In this document: positions 26,786 to 35,842 of the stretch, one piece after another | Layout: each line of letters starts with the position of its first letter | Position numbering within the stretch: position 1 is the first letter of the stretch | Assembly (NCBI RefSeq): GCF_036416795.1 | Contig: NZ_CP143867.1 | Span: forward strand, 4,022,001-4,086,000 | DNA from: Bacteroides sp. MSB163 | GTDB lineage: Bacteria > Bacteroidota > Bacteroidia > Bacteroidales > Bacteroidaceae | DNA: 64,000 bases | Direction: 5' to 3' | Made by a program: the position numbers and the translations under genes | The notes under the pieces: generated by a model | The model's database searches: none | What the model was told of the DNA's origin: nothing | Seen by the model: only the letters and a program-made list of their open reading frames with translations

Positions 26786-28399
26786 TTATTTCAGGATGTA
26801 GAAACTACGTTCCACCGGTTCGGCCGTCTGTACTTTACCAGCAATACCATATTGCCAGGCAACTACTGTTACTTTTACCGGAAATTTACTGCGGGGTGGG
26901 ATAGGAGTGAATACAATTTGCTCTCCTTCTATTTCAGCCGGACCTTCTTTGATGTAGTAAGAGACGGGCAGTCCACAATCACTTGTGGCTTTTAAAGATA
27001 AAGAAGCGCTTCCCGCTTTCACATCGGGTAATCCTGGAAATAATATATACTGCCTTTGTCCTTCCGCATTCCGGTAGGGGATGCGGATACTGACTTCCTG
27101 AACAGTATTTTTATACTTCCGGTCTCCTGTTTGGCTTGCCAACAGACATATATCACCGGTACGGCGCAGATTATTCATACCCATCCGATAGAAAGATACC
27201 ATAAATGTGGTGTCATTTACCTTTTTTACTGGTCCACAGATGCGACTGATTATCGGTGTCGCATCTGTATGCTCATCAGATAGTTTGGTTCTCAGGGAAT
27301 CCGTACATACGGCTTTCAGGTGGAAAGTGATTCCATCGGCTTCCGGATTGAAGCGAGGCTGTACACGTACATGCTGTTTCTTGTCGTATGTCAGTAAACT
27401 GTCGTTTTGCTCAAAACCCAGATACTGTTCTTTCTTTCCGCGGCTTTGCGTATATCGTGCTTCAGTCGCTTCCGCTATTTCACGGTCAAAATACCAGAAA
27501 GCATCATGAGGATCACCTTTATATTGTGAATAGGGGGCGGCTTTGACTCGCTTCTTCTGATCGGGATGCCAGCGTTCTGCCAGCCAGCCTTTGGTTGGGT
27601 TTACCGGATTCAGTTTTACTTTACCGTCTTTCGTTACTTCATCCGTCAGCCGTTGATTGATAGCTTTTTCCAGAAATAGAGCAATGTATGCGGCTGTTTC
27701 ATCTGCCACATCGAAATGTCCCCGTCCTGCGTCACACAGAAATGAGATACAACTTTCAGGATACATCATGCGGAAGGCCAGTGCCGGATTTACCCGGGCT
27801 TCCCACCATTCATATTCTCCTTCAATCATCAGTCCGGGTATTCCATCGATATTACGGGTACGTCCCCATTCCAGATTCTCACGCCCGTAGCCGGTAAGAT
27901 TCGTACGCGGAGCATCGCCATGTAGGGAAATGATAGCCAAAGTACGTTCCGGATTCCATGCGGCAAAATTCCAGGGATAAGTAGCCATAGCCGAATGGCC
28001 TATGGGAACGATGGGGACATTTTTCAGTTTACTATATCCGCTGACGTCTGCCAGGGAAACCATCATTTTCTCAAATATCTGTTGTGTACCTTTCGATACA
28101 TCCCATTGCTGGTCGATACCGGGAGTTATCCATACAAAGCCGATTCCCAGCTTCTGCATCTTTTCGCGGAAAAGGGGATTATCAAAAAGAGTTTCTTCGC
28201 TCATATTGTGTTGTCCTACAATAATTGCTTTTACCTGCATACAGTCAGCGGGTATCCACAAGAAAGCTGTAGGATTCCGGTTCGTTTCATGAGAGACGAA
28301 CCCGTCAAGAGTCACAGACCATTGCCATTCCCCTGCCCGCAAACAGGGAGAAAGGAACAGCAAGAGGATGATTGAAAAAAACGGTCTATATCTATTCAT
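26786..28399 (-). CDS. Secreted alpha/beta-hydrolase, probable carbohydrate esterase
   Basis: A 537-residue secreted protein (signal peptide ending LRAG near residue 23). Residues about 45-255 form an alpha/beta-hydrolase domain: the nucleophile elbow GHSAMATYPW near residue 135, and a late His in GRGHFDVADE that would complete the triad. The C-terminal 250 residues look like beta-sandwich domains ending in KVTVVAWQYG. It may remove acetyl or other esters from the glycan; no family is certain. A TCGTATTAA box lies 23 bp upstream, but without a recognisable TTGAGTA partner. Confidence 0.65.
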   Translation of the reverse strand: MNRYRPFFSIILLLFLSPCLRAGEWQWSVTLDGFVSHETNRNPTAFLWIPADCMQVKAIIVGQHNMSEETLFDNPLFREKMQKLGIGFVWITPGIDQQWDVSKGTQQIFEKMMVSLADVSGYSKLKNVPIVPIGHSAMATYPWNFAAWNPERTLAIISLHGDAPRTNLTGYGRENLEWGRTRNIDGIPGLMIEGEYEWWEARVNPALAFRMMYPESCISFLCDAGRGHFDVADETAAYIALFLEKAINQRLTDEVTKDGKVKLNPVNPTKGWLAERWHPDQKKRVKAAPYSQYKGDPHDAFWYFDREIAEATEARYTQSRGKKEQYLGFEQNDSLLTYDKKQHVRVQPRFNPEADGITFHLKAVCTDSLRTKLSDEHTDATPIISRICGPVKKVNDTTFMVSFYRMGMNNLRRTGDICLLASQTGDRKYKNTVQEVSIRIPYRNAEGQRQYILFPGLPDVKAGSASLSLKATSDCGLPVSYYIKEGPAEIEGEQIVFTPIPPRSKFPVKVTVVAWQYGIAGKVQTAEPVERSFYILK

Positions 28400-28421
28400 T
28401 GTTCTTTGTTTTTTTACAGTA

Positions 28422-28430
28422 TTAATACGA
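28422..28430 (-). promoter_or_regulatory. Incomplete sigma-type element before the hydrolase gene
   Basis: TCGTATTAA on the minus strand matches the -10-like half of the locus element. Fifteen bp further upstream the sequence is CAAAAAC, not TTGAGTA, so the site is partial and may be inactive. Confidence 0.35.
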
Positions 28431-28490
28431 ACGAAGAATAAGCCTGTTTTTGCTGTATTTCGATGAGTCTTAGTATTCGTTAATAATCGT

Positions 28491-29933
28491 TCATTTAGAG
28501 GCTTCTTTCAGTTGTTCCGTCAGCTTATCCATATCTTCCGGGCTGGCTGCCGATGGGAATTGCAGTGCTTCTTCTTTATTGACGATGGCATAATGCGGGA
28601 TTGACAGCATACCGTTCCGCCCGAACTTCTCATAAATTTCCATTTTGAAAGCCTCGTTGATAATGACATGCTCTCCTTTTAAGTTATAGTGCCCTGTCAT
28701 TTTTTTCCAGAGTTCAGCTTTCTGGGGAGTATCGATGGAAACATACAATAACACGATATCATTTTCAGCAGCATATTTCTGCAAAGGTTTGATGTGTGCA
28801 AACGATGCACGACAAGGACCGCACCAGGTAGCCCATACATCGATAAAGATCACTTTACCCGGGTATAAGTCAGTAATTTCCTTAAAGGTGCGTACACTGT
28901 CCGTATTCAATATATGAATGTCTTTCGGAAGTTCGGCTTCATTGAACGCTTTGTTCTTCTGTATCGCTGTTTCTAATTTCGGCATTAGCACGCTTTGGGG
29001 ATATAATGTCTTGAATTCCTCATACAATGAAGGAATACCGGTTGCAAAATACTCACGGCTTTCGTCTTCCAGAATGAGAAGTCCCATTGCAGCCTCCTGT
29101 ACCCGACCTTTTAGATTCGTTTTATACCAATCAAATAACAACTGATTGCGTTCATTGTCATCATTCGTACGCCTTTCATGTTTCATGAAAATATCTATGC
29201 CTGCCATATTCGATATGACATCTGCAAATGCAGGAGAGAACACGCTTTCAGCCTGACCGACGTTTGCAAAATCCAACATTTGGGCGTAAGCGTCGTCCCA
29301 TTCCTTCTTGACCGTTTCGGAACCTTTCCGGTAGTTACCGAAGTATTGATTCATATATGCCATCAAAGCCTGTAAACGTATATCCTGTATAGCTCTCTGT
29401 CTGAGCTGATTGTCCACTTCTGTTACTTCGTTTTCTAATGTAGTAGCGTAGTCTGTCAGCTTTTGATATACGGATGAGGCAACTGTGTCCTTACCGACGT
29501 TAAAGATATCTCCTCGACGTGCACGCAGATTAAATACGTTTTCATTCAGATCAGCCAACTTCTTGAGGATTTCATTTTCTTTCGTCAAACCGTCAACCGG
29601 GTTTAGTTCATTAAATTTGGAAGCATCGATATCAAGCGTCTGTTTTCCCGGAGCAAGATAGATACTACCTAAGTTTCGCTCACCATATAGAAAAAGAGAC
29701 AGCTTTTCGTTACCATTTACAGGTAAGGTAATCTGATACGTGCTGTCGGCATTTAAGCGTAAAGTATCAATCTTGTTCGGTAAGTAAATGCCATCTGTAG
29801 TGATGTTATATACAATGGGAGTGCCGGATGTATTCGTTACTTTGCCTTCTAAAGTAATACTCTTCTGGGTACATCCGCTTAGGAGCATAGTGGTTGCTAT
29901 GCCGCCAAGGCATAAAGATTTGATAAATTCCAT
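28491..29933 (-). CDS. TlpA-like thioredoxin lipoprotein with DUF4369-type N-terminus
   Basis: A 480-residue lipoprotein (lipobox LLSGC near residue 21). It has an N-terminal beta-rich DUF4369-like domain (ITLEGKVTNTSGTPIVYNI), a helical middle part and a C-terminal thioredoxin fold with WATWCGPCRASF near residue 370. Such proteins are frequent passengers in Bacteroides polysaccharide loci and are thought to act as periplasmic disulfide reductases. The active-site CxxC is intact. No sigma-type element is seen upstream. The gene starts just downstream of the decayed hydrolase remnant at 29968-30180. Confidence 0.85.
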   Translation of the reverse strand: MEFIKSLCLGGIATTMLLSGCTQKSITLEGKVTNTSGTPIVYNITTDGIYLPNKIDTLRLNADSTYQITLPVNGNEKLSLFLYGERNLGSIYLAPGKQTLDIDASKFNELNPVDGLTKENEILKKLADLNENVFNLRARRGDIFNVGKDTVASSVYQKLTDYATTLENEVTEVDNQLRQRAIQDIRLQALMAYMNQYFGNYRKGSETVKKEWDDAYAQMLDFANVGQAESVFSPAFADVISNMAGIDIFMKHERRTNDDNERNQLLFDWYKTNLKGRVQEAAMGLLILEDESREYFATGIPSLYEEFKTLYPQSVLMPKLETAIQKNKAFNEAELPKDIHILNTDSVRTFKEITDLYPGKVIFIDVWATWCGPCRASFAHIKPLQKYAAENDIVLLYVSIDTPQKAELWKKMTGHYNLKGEHVIINEAFKMEIYEKFGRNGMLSIPHYAIVNKEEALQFPSAASPEDMDKLTEQLKEASK

Positions 29934-29967
29934 TATTTGTTTTTCATTTAGTTCATAATCTGAGACG

Positions 29968-30180
29968 CTAAAATAGTAATAAGGTTACACTGGGACAATT
30001 ATTTTCTGTTATATCTTTCACTATGTAGATGGCGGCACCGGGATAATACTCTTTGTCTACCTAACCCGTGATGATGGAATCGAGTGGTGTAAAATCATAA
30101 GCCGCCTGCCAGTTAGCGGCAGGGCGGCATGATGCAAATGAAAGATATATTCCACAAAGAGAAAGAAGAGTCTTTTTCAT
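29968..30180 (-). pseudogene. Decayed serine beta-lactamase-like lipoprotein gene
   Basis: Starting at the ATG at 30180, directly after the GH127 stop codon, the frame encodes MKKTLLSLCGIYLSFASC, a lipoprotein signal. AYDFTPLDSI and EYYPGAAIYIVKD follow, clearly matching the start of the serine hydrolase domain in the fused protein at 19774-22734 (AYDFTPLDSIV, KYYPGASICVVRD). A TAG stands where the fused protein has Trp (TGG), and similarity ends near 30013. Only about 55 codons of the gene remain, without the active-site Ser. Confidence 0.85.
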
Positions 30181-32106
30181 CTACTTTGTTCTTAAATCCC
30201 AATATACAACGTAGCGCTGGCGATGCAAATCATACAGAGGCTTTAAAAGTGTACCTTGCTGATTCCTGAATTCCAGACTCTTCCCTGTACGTTGCAGGCA
30301 ACGTTCAGGATGTTTCAGGTCTACCTGTAATGTGGTGTTTAGCCCTGCCGGAATATGATAATCATAAGTGTAGTAATCATTGTAAAGCTCCGGGTTGGAG
30401 AAAGGAGCTGGAGACTGCATTCCTTCAGTACCGAGTTCACCCGCCAATACTAACGGACCATATATCAATGCGCCCTTCTGAGGATTATCGGGAGTGGTTT
30501 CCAACTGTATTTCCATTGGATAATTGGCCTCAATCTTGTCTCCGTCTTTCCATTGGCGTGTCACGGCAATGTATGAACCCGGTTTTTGTTTTACAGAAAC
30601 CCGTTTGCCGTTAACCTTGACTGTCACCTTCTTGCTCCATGATGGATAGCGCAGATACACGGTGGTTTCTACTGGCTTTTTCGTATGGATGGTCAATGCT
30701 GTTGTTTCTTCTGCCGGGAAGGCAGTTTCCTGGCGGATAACCATTTCCTTTTCTTCCCAGTTTACCTCTGAAGGGATGAAGAGATTCACATAAATCCCTT
30801 TATCATTATGGTAATAGATTGCTTCCCCATATTTGGCATGGTTTTCGAATCCGCTACCTACACAACACCAGAAAGAGTTCTCCTGTGTGCTGTACACTTT
30901 GTGCGAGCCGGACAGCAGGGGCAGGAAGTAAGTCACCATTCCGGTTTTAGGGTCTTGCTGCCCTAAGATATGGTTATAGAGTGCCCGTTCGTAGTAGTCG
31001 GCTATGGAGGCATCGCCTGTCCAACAGAACAGGTGACGGCTTAATTTCAGCATATTGTATGTGCAACATGTTTCTCCGGTATATCCGGTGAGGTGTTTGG
31101 AGAACTGTTTCGGATCGAAGAAGTGTTCCTTATCACTGCTGCAACCGGGGGCAAAAGTATGATGATTAATCATAGTGTGCCAAAAGAAGTCAGTTAGTGT
31201 ACGGCTTTCTGCACTTTTCGTCAGCTCATAGTTACGGGCTTCGGCCAGAACCTTGGGGATGAAGGTATTGGTGTGTTTGGTTCCCAAGTCATCACGTTGT
31301 TCTTTCAGGGGATCGATGACATCATTATGATAGAAAAAATCGGCGAGCCAACGGTAACGCTCGTCGCCTGTAATTGCGTAGAGATTATAGAAAGACTCGT
31401 TTACACCGCCGAACTCGTTCCGTATCATTCTCTTTCGGGTAGTTTCATCCAGAGGCTTTAGCTTGTTATAAGCCCAGTCGCCCATACGGGTCACAACATC
31501 GAGCGCCTGTTTGTTGTCTGTATAGAGATATTGGTCAATTAATCCTGAGAAGAGTTTATGGAGAGTGTACCAGGGTGCCCATACGCCTGTACCCCGTATA
31601 TTCCTATTAATCAACTCTTCCGGATAAGCACTGAGATATCCGTTTCCCAACGCTGTCTGTACTTCGGCCAGCCCATTGACCAGACTGTCACCTTTCAGTT
31701 TGAATATCTCACTTCCGGTAGCCGCATACATTAATGCATAGGCTGATAGCAGATGCCCTGCGGTGTGTCCTCGCAGTTCGCAGTCAAGAGATTCCCAACC
31801 GCCTAGTTTCTTTACAGTCATGTATCCGCCTTCGCGTCCGGCAAATACGCCTGCATTGGTGCGAAAGCTGTGTAGCAGACGATTGATGGCTATCGAGGTC
31901 ATCCAGACGGAGTCCCGCATCATATTATCACGGAAACGGCTCGGAAGCAGACGTACATCTTTTAAATCAAAACTCTGAACCTGCATCGGAGCTACGGTTT
32001 CCTTTTTCATCTTTCCGGTGTGCTGTCCGGGATAGATGGATTGGGCGGAAAAAGTAACCGATGCAGCTAATAAAATACTCATTATGATGAATCTTTTTTG
32101 CTTCAT
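30181..32106 (-). CDS. GH127 beta-L-arabinofuranosidase-like enzyme
   Basis: The frame is open to 32166, but the ATG at 32106 starts a proper signal peptide (ending TFSAQ near residue 21), giving 641 residues. It is a very close paralogue of the N-terminal half of the fused protein at 19774-22734, matching almost residue for residue, including GETCCTYNMLKL and FWCCVGSGFENHAKYGE with the zinc/nucleophile cysteines. GH127 enzymes release beta-linked L-arabinofuranose. It ends at WDLRTK and stop. A remnant of a separate serine hydrolase gene follows with no gap. A perfect sigma-type element lies at 32136-32166. Confidence 0.9.
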   Translation of the reverse strand: MKQKRFIIMSILLAASVTFSAQSIYPGQHTGKMKKETVAPMQVQSFDLKDVRLLPSRFRDNMMRDSVWMTSIAINRLLHSFRTNAGVFAGREGGYMTVKKLGGWESLDCELRGHTAGHLLSAYALMYAATGSEIFKLKGDSLVNGLAEVQTALGNGYLSAYPEELINRNIRGTGVWAPWYTLHKLFSGLIDQYLYTDNKQALDVVTRMGDWAYNKLKPLDETTRKRMIRNEFGGVNESFYNLYAITGDERYRWLADFFYHNDVIDPLKEQRDDLGTKHTNTFIPKVLAEARNYELTKSAESRTLTDFFWHTMINHHTFAPGCSSDKEHFFDPKQFSKHLTGYTGETCCTYNMLKLSRHLFCWTGDASIADYYERALYNHILGQQDPKTGMVTYFLPLLSGSHKVYSTQENSFWCCVGSGFENHAKYGEAIYYHNDKGIYVNLFIPSEVNWEEKEMVIRQETAFPAEETTALTIHTKKPVETTVYLRYPSWSKKVTVKVNGKRVSVKQKPGSYIAVTRQWKDGDKIEANYPMEIQLETTPDNPQKGALIYGPLVLAGELGTEGMQSPAPFSNPELYNDYYTYDYHIPAGLNTTLQVDLKHPERCLQRTGKSLEFRNQQGTLLKPLYDLHRQRYVVYWDLRTK

Positions 32107-32135
32107 ATTATTGTTTTTTATGGTTTTATACTTAA

Positions 32136-32166
32136 TAAATACGAAGTAGGAAAACCGAATACTCAA
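32136..32166 (-). promoter_or_regulatory. Putative ECF-sigma promoter of GH127
   Basis: Minus strand: TTGAGTA (32166-32160), 15-bp spacer, TCGTATTTA (32144-32136). Perfect consensus, 30 bp before the ATG at 32106. Its presence also supports that start over the one at 32166. Confidence 0.8.
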
Positions 32167-32208
32167 AAGGGCATTATCTTTTTTTATTTACAAGGTATGA
32201 AAAGATAA

Positions 32209-33633
32209 TTAAAGCACAAGCGTATTGATTGATTTCGCCTGAAGTATCACTTTGAAACTGTTGTTTCCGGCTTTTACACTATAGGAGCGTTCTTGTTCTA
32301 GGGGATTATAAATCACAATCACCGTTTTGCCATCCTGATTACGGAATGCAAGAGTGTTTTCCTTATCGGAAACTTTCAGCATCCGGCTACCCGGTTGCAC
32401 AAAGCGTGAAAGGTGCTTCATCAGATAATATTCATCGGTATAGCGTACCTGACGTGTATTACGGTCAACAATGATAAGAGTATTTTGTGCCCAGTCCCAT
32501 GCGCTTTTACATGTTTCATTCAACACCATATTCCAGTACATATAAGAGTCGACGCCGTTATTGAAACAATGAACTACTGCTTTCCATGTATTTTCTAGAG
32601 CGGACCAGTTATTTTCTCCATTGCCACATTGATTTTCAGTTTGCATGTATCGGTAATCCGGATATTCTTTATGTGCGGTAGGTAATGCTCTCATTCCCGT
32701 CCATTGTACTCCGATTCCTTTTACATATTTCTTTGCATCTTTCTGCTTTAAGAAAGTACGTATATAGTCCGGATTCGGATAGTTGACTGTTCCTGCCCAA
32801 ATTTCAGCATCTATCGAATCTTTTTCAAACTGGGGTCCCAGGTATTGAGTAACAAAAATAGCTAAGTCCTCAGGGCGCCAGGTGCATGAAGGCCAACAAG
32901 GAGTCCATGCTATTTCGTTTTGCGGCATAATCATCTGGATGTTTACACCATTCTTTTTGTAGGCCTGTACGTATTTAGAGAAATAAAGAGCATAAGCCTG
33001 CAGATATCCTTGCTGCATTTTGAAGCCGGTGACATTGCCCAATACATTACGATTAGGGTCAAGTCGGTTATGGCCGATATCGGTTCCTTCAATGCCGGAA
33101 CTTTTTTGTGAATAATGCTCATTTACTTTCATCCATGTGGGCGGTGTCCAGGGAGATGCCCATAATTTCAAGTCGGGGCGGAGTTTCAAGGCTTCTTTTA
33201 TGTAGGGTATGAGAATATATCTGTCACGGTCTATGCTGAAGTTGCGCATAGTATAATCATCCTTTACATCATTGTAAGAATAATATCCGAATGCGTAGTC
33301 ACTGGCACCGATGGGAGTGCGTCCTAAGGTGAAATGAGCACCGTTTTCCGTAAATAAGGATGCCATAACTTTATTACGTTCTTCCGGTGACAAATATTGC
33401 AGGGCATCCCAACCCAATTCATTAAATGTACCTCCAAATCCGATAACATTTTGTAGTAGACTGTCGGTGTAAACTTGAATATCTGCCTGTTCAGCCGGAG
33501 ATTTGTCAGGAGAATATTTCTTTTCTATCCAGCGTTCGGCAGGAGTAGTGTAATACATTGTTAGCTTTTGAGCGGAAGTAGTGACACTTACCCAAACAAT
33601 CATAAGGATTGAGATTAAATATCTTAAATTCAT
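32209..33633 (-). CDS. GH30 glycosidase
   Basis: A 474-residue secreted protein from the ATG at 33633 (an in-frame GTG lies two codons upstream), with a signal peptide ending TTSAQ. It has the GH30 pattern: GFGGTFNELGWDALQYLSPEERN near the start, PIGASDYAFGYYSYND, the acid/base Glu in MPQNEIAWTPCW and the nucleophile Glu in MQTENQCGNGEN. The C-terminal strands form the usual beta domain. GH30 includes beta-glucosidases, xylanases and endo-beta-1,6-galactanases. The last would fit an arabinogalactan substrate, but the subfamily is not resolved. It follows SusD in the core operon. Confidence 0.88.
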   Translation of the reverse strand: MNLRYLISILMIVWVSVTTSAQKLTMYYTTPAERWIEKKYSPDKSPAEQADIQVYTDSLLQNVIGFGGTFNELGWDALQYLSPEERNKVMASLFTENGAHFTLGRTPIGASDYAFGYYSYNDVKDDYTMRNFSIDRDRYILIPYIKEALKLRPDLKLWASPWTPPTWMKVNEHYSQKSSGIEGTDIGHNRLDPNRNVLGNVTGFKMQQGYLQAYALYFSKYVQAYKKNGVNIQMIMPQNEIAWTPCWPSCTWRPEDLAIFVTQYLGPQFEKDSIDAEIWAGTVNYPNPDYIRTFLKQKDAKKYVKGIGVQWTGMRALPTAHKEYPDYRYMQTENQCGNGENNWSALENTWKAVVHCFNNGVDSYMYWNMVLNETCKSAWDWAQNTLIIVDRNTRQVRYTDEYYLMKHLSRFVQPGSRMLKVSDKENTLAFRNQDGKTVIVIYNPLEQERSYSVKAGNNSFKVILQAKSINTLVL

Positions 33634-33688
33634 AATCACGATATATTTTTTTGTTTTAGGATTTGTAATAATCTTGTTTTGAGGGGAA

Positions 33689-33770
33689 GTAAACTTTGCT
33701 TATATAAGTCTACTACGTAGTAGTTTATATATTACTTGTGAGTAATAAGGACTACTACGTAGTAGTTTAC
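33689..33770. repeat. Twin palindromes between SusD and GH30
   Basis: Two copies of the perfect palindrome CTACTACGTAGTAG lie at 33710-33723 and 33752-33765, starts 42 bp apart. Between them ATTACTTGTGAGTAAT (33731-33746) is an imperfect palindrome. The set is bracketed by GTAAACT (33689-33695) and its reverse complement AGTTTAC (33764-33770). The region is inside the likely SusC-SusD-GH30 transcript, so it may form an RNA structure that sets relative expression, or be a regulator-binding region. Confidence 0.65.
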
Positions 33771-33802
33771 AAATTCTTCCTCTGTTTGAGAAAGAAAATT
33801 AA

Positions 33803-35812
33803 TTACCAGCCAGGATTTTGTACCAGTGCCGGATTCAGACGAATCTGTCCTAAAGGTATTGGAGCCAAATAATCGCGTTGTGAATAAAGTAAATTGGCTT
33901 TTAAGTTAGCAATGCTACGACCATAGTCTGGATCATTAGGACCACTACCTTCATATACTCCATAAGTCAATGGATATTTATCCGGTTGATATACGGGTTC
34001 CCCATGATTTGATGCATTGTTGGCTATTCCAGTCATATATGCTGTATTATACACATGACGTCCGAGTTTCTGACCCGTCAAATTGATATGAGCAATACCC
34101 CAACGTTTCAAATCGTCTTCACGGAATCCTTCACCGAAAAGCTCACAAGCACGTTCACGACGAATTTCATCCAACATATTCATCTTTTTGCAGACAGTCT
34201 TGTTCTGTTCATGATCCCAATAACCGGCATCCCATACATTGGCAATCAACGCATTCGTAAGTGGATTTATTCCAGCTCGTTTACGGGTCTTATTAATGGA
34301 AAAATTCAAATCCTCATCGCTGATATTTCCATTACCCAATTCACAAGCAGCTTCTGCATAAATCAGATAAACTTCTGCCAGACGAATCAGCGGGAAGTCG
34401 AATGACTCATTATTATCAGCCCGATTAGCCCCCTCTGACATAAATTTCCGACAACCGTAACCATTATGATTACCACCATAAAGAGTTGGAGTATAAATGG
34501 CGAACTTGCTACTGAAAGCAGGATCGTTCGGATTATAAGGAACTTCCGGATATACGGGATCGGGATAAGGCTTGCCTAATTCAGTGCAAGGCTCGCTACT
34601 GTCACGCGAGGTTGACCAGTATGGTCGATCTGGCATGAACGCACAACCGATAAACCGATAATCACGATTACGATATTCTCCATAGAAGTTTTCCCAACCA
34701 GCAAATTCAGGATTATTTTGCGCATTTGCCATGTCACCGGTATAGCTGATGCGGATAGGTAATCCGTTACGACATAAGAATGACTCTCCAAAAATTGCGC
34801 TGAATTCCGCACCCTGCCTCGTAGCTACAATATGCGACAGATTGAGCCCAGGTCTTTTTGTATCAAAATCATACTTCACGCTGAAAATGAATTCTTTATT
34901 GGTATTCTTCCCAGCTCCTTTGAAATTGCAGATATTACCACCCTTCTCGTCGATGCTGAATAAATAGTAGTAACTCAATGAATCGCATTCATTCCAAAGT
35001 TGAAAAGTTCCGGCATTCGCCTCATCTATTACTTCTTTTGCCATCTGCTTGGCTTGAGTCAACATATCTGTCGTAGACAGATAACCTTCTGGTTTGATTG
35101 CACCCGCACCATGCTTCGTACCATCACCATCCAGATTATAACCAATTTCCGGCACATACTTATCCCATGTAGCTTCATGTAACAATACTCTTGCTAAAAA
35201 AGCTTTGGCAGCTTCCTGACTGACCTTCCCCTTATCATCACTTCCTATATTCTTTTCTTGTGGAAGATTAGGATAAGCAGCTTTCAAATCATTAATGATA
35301 AAATCAGCTACCTCATAACGACTGTTACGGGGACCGAACAGTTCCGGGCTATTTACATCCAACACTTGTTTCGTAATAGGAACTCCACCAAAATGCTTCA
35401 GTAATAAAAAATAGTGCCATGCACGAAAAAAACGGGCCGTAGCCACCGAGGCTGCAATTTCCTCCTTATTTCCTCCATACGTTTCAGCCTTTTCCAATAA
35501 TATATTGCATTGACGGATATAAGAGTAACGCTTATCCCATTGCCAATCACTTTCTGGTGCACTGGCACCACCGTTTTGTCCCAAACCGGAAATATCCAAA
35601 CCTTTGTCAAATCCAAAGCCTGCACCATTCTTGTCTTTCCAACCATCCAGATTGTTATAGAATTCATTAGCAGCTTGTTCAAATTGCTCTGCATTCTGAA
35701 AAAAGATTGCTTCTGTGCCTTGAGCCAACGGTTCTCTTTCTAGAAAATCACTACATCCGGTAGCAGTCATTGCAAATGCTGCCAACAGAGTCATTATATT
35801 CTTGTATTTCAT
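33803..35812 (-). CDS. susD-like: SusD/RagB-family glycan-binding lipoprotein
   Basis: A 669-residue lipoprotein (lipobox ATGC at residue about 20; the chain continues SDFLEREPLAQGTE as in SusD proteins). It has the SusD/RagB pattern: AARFFRAWHYFLLLKHFGGVPI, a TPR-type helical core and the late FDFPLIRLAEVYLIYAEAACELGNG and RRERACELFGEGFREDDLKRWG segments. It caps the SusC barrel at the cell surface and binds the glycan. It is longer than most SusD proteins (about 550 residues), with an insertion before the C-terminal helices. The SusC gene ends 30 bp upstream. Confidence 0.95.
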   Translation of the reverse strand: MKYKNIMTLLAAFAMTATGCSDFLEREPLAQGTEAIFFQNAEQFEQAANEFYNNLDGWKDKNGAGFGFDKGLDISGLGQNGGASAPESDWQWDKRYSYIRQCNILLEKAETYGGNKEEIAASVATARFFRAWHYFLLLKHFGGVPITKQVLDVNSPELFGPRNSRYEVADFIINDLKAAYPNLPQEKNIGSDDKGKVSQEAAKAFLARVLLHEATWDKYVPEIGYNLDGDGTKHGAGAIKPEGYLSTTDMLTQAKQMAKEVIDEANAGTFQLWNECDSLSYYYLFSIDEKGGNICNFKGAGKNTNKEFIFSVKYDFDTKRPGLNLSHIVATRQGAEFSAIFGESFLCRNGLPIRISYTGDMANAQNNPEFAGWENFYGEYRNRDYRFIGCAFMPDRPYWSTSRDSSEPCTELGKPYPDPVYPEVPYNPNDPAFSSKFAIYTPTLYGGNHNGYGCRKFMSEGANRADNNESFDFPLIRLAEVYLIYAEAACELGNGNISDEDLNFSINKTRKRAGINPLTNALIANVWDAGYWDHEQNKTVCKKMNMLDEIRRERACELFGEGFREDDLKRWGIAHINLTGQKLGRHVYNTAYMTGIANNASNHGEPVYQPDKYPLTYGVYEGSGPNDPDYGRSIANLKANLLYSQRDYLAPIPLGQIRLNPALVQNPGW

Positions 35813-35842
35813 ATATTCACGAATTTATAATAGTTATTAGAC

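Noticed and set aside
28422..28452. A full TTGAGTA-15-TCGTA element before the alpha/beta-hydrolase gene
   Set aside because: The TCGTATTAA half is present but the position of TTGAGTA reads CAAAAAC.
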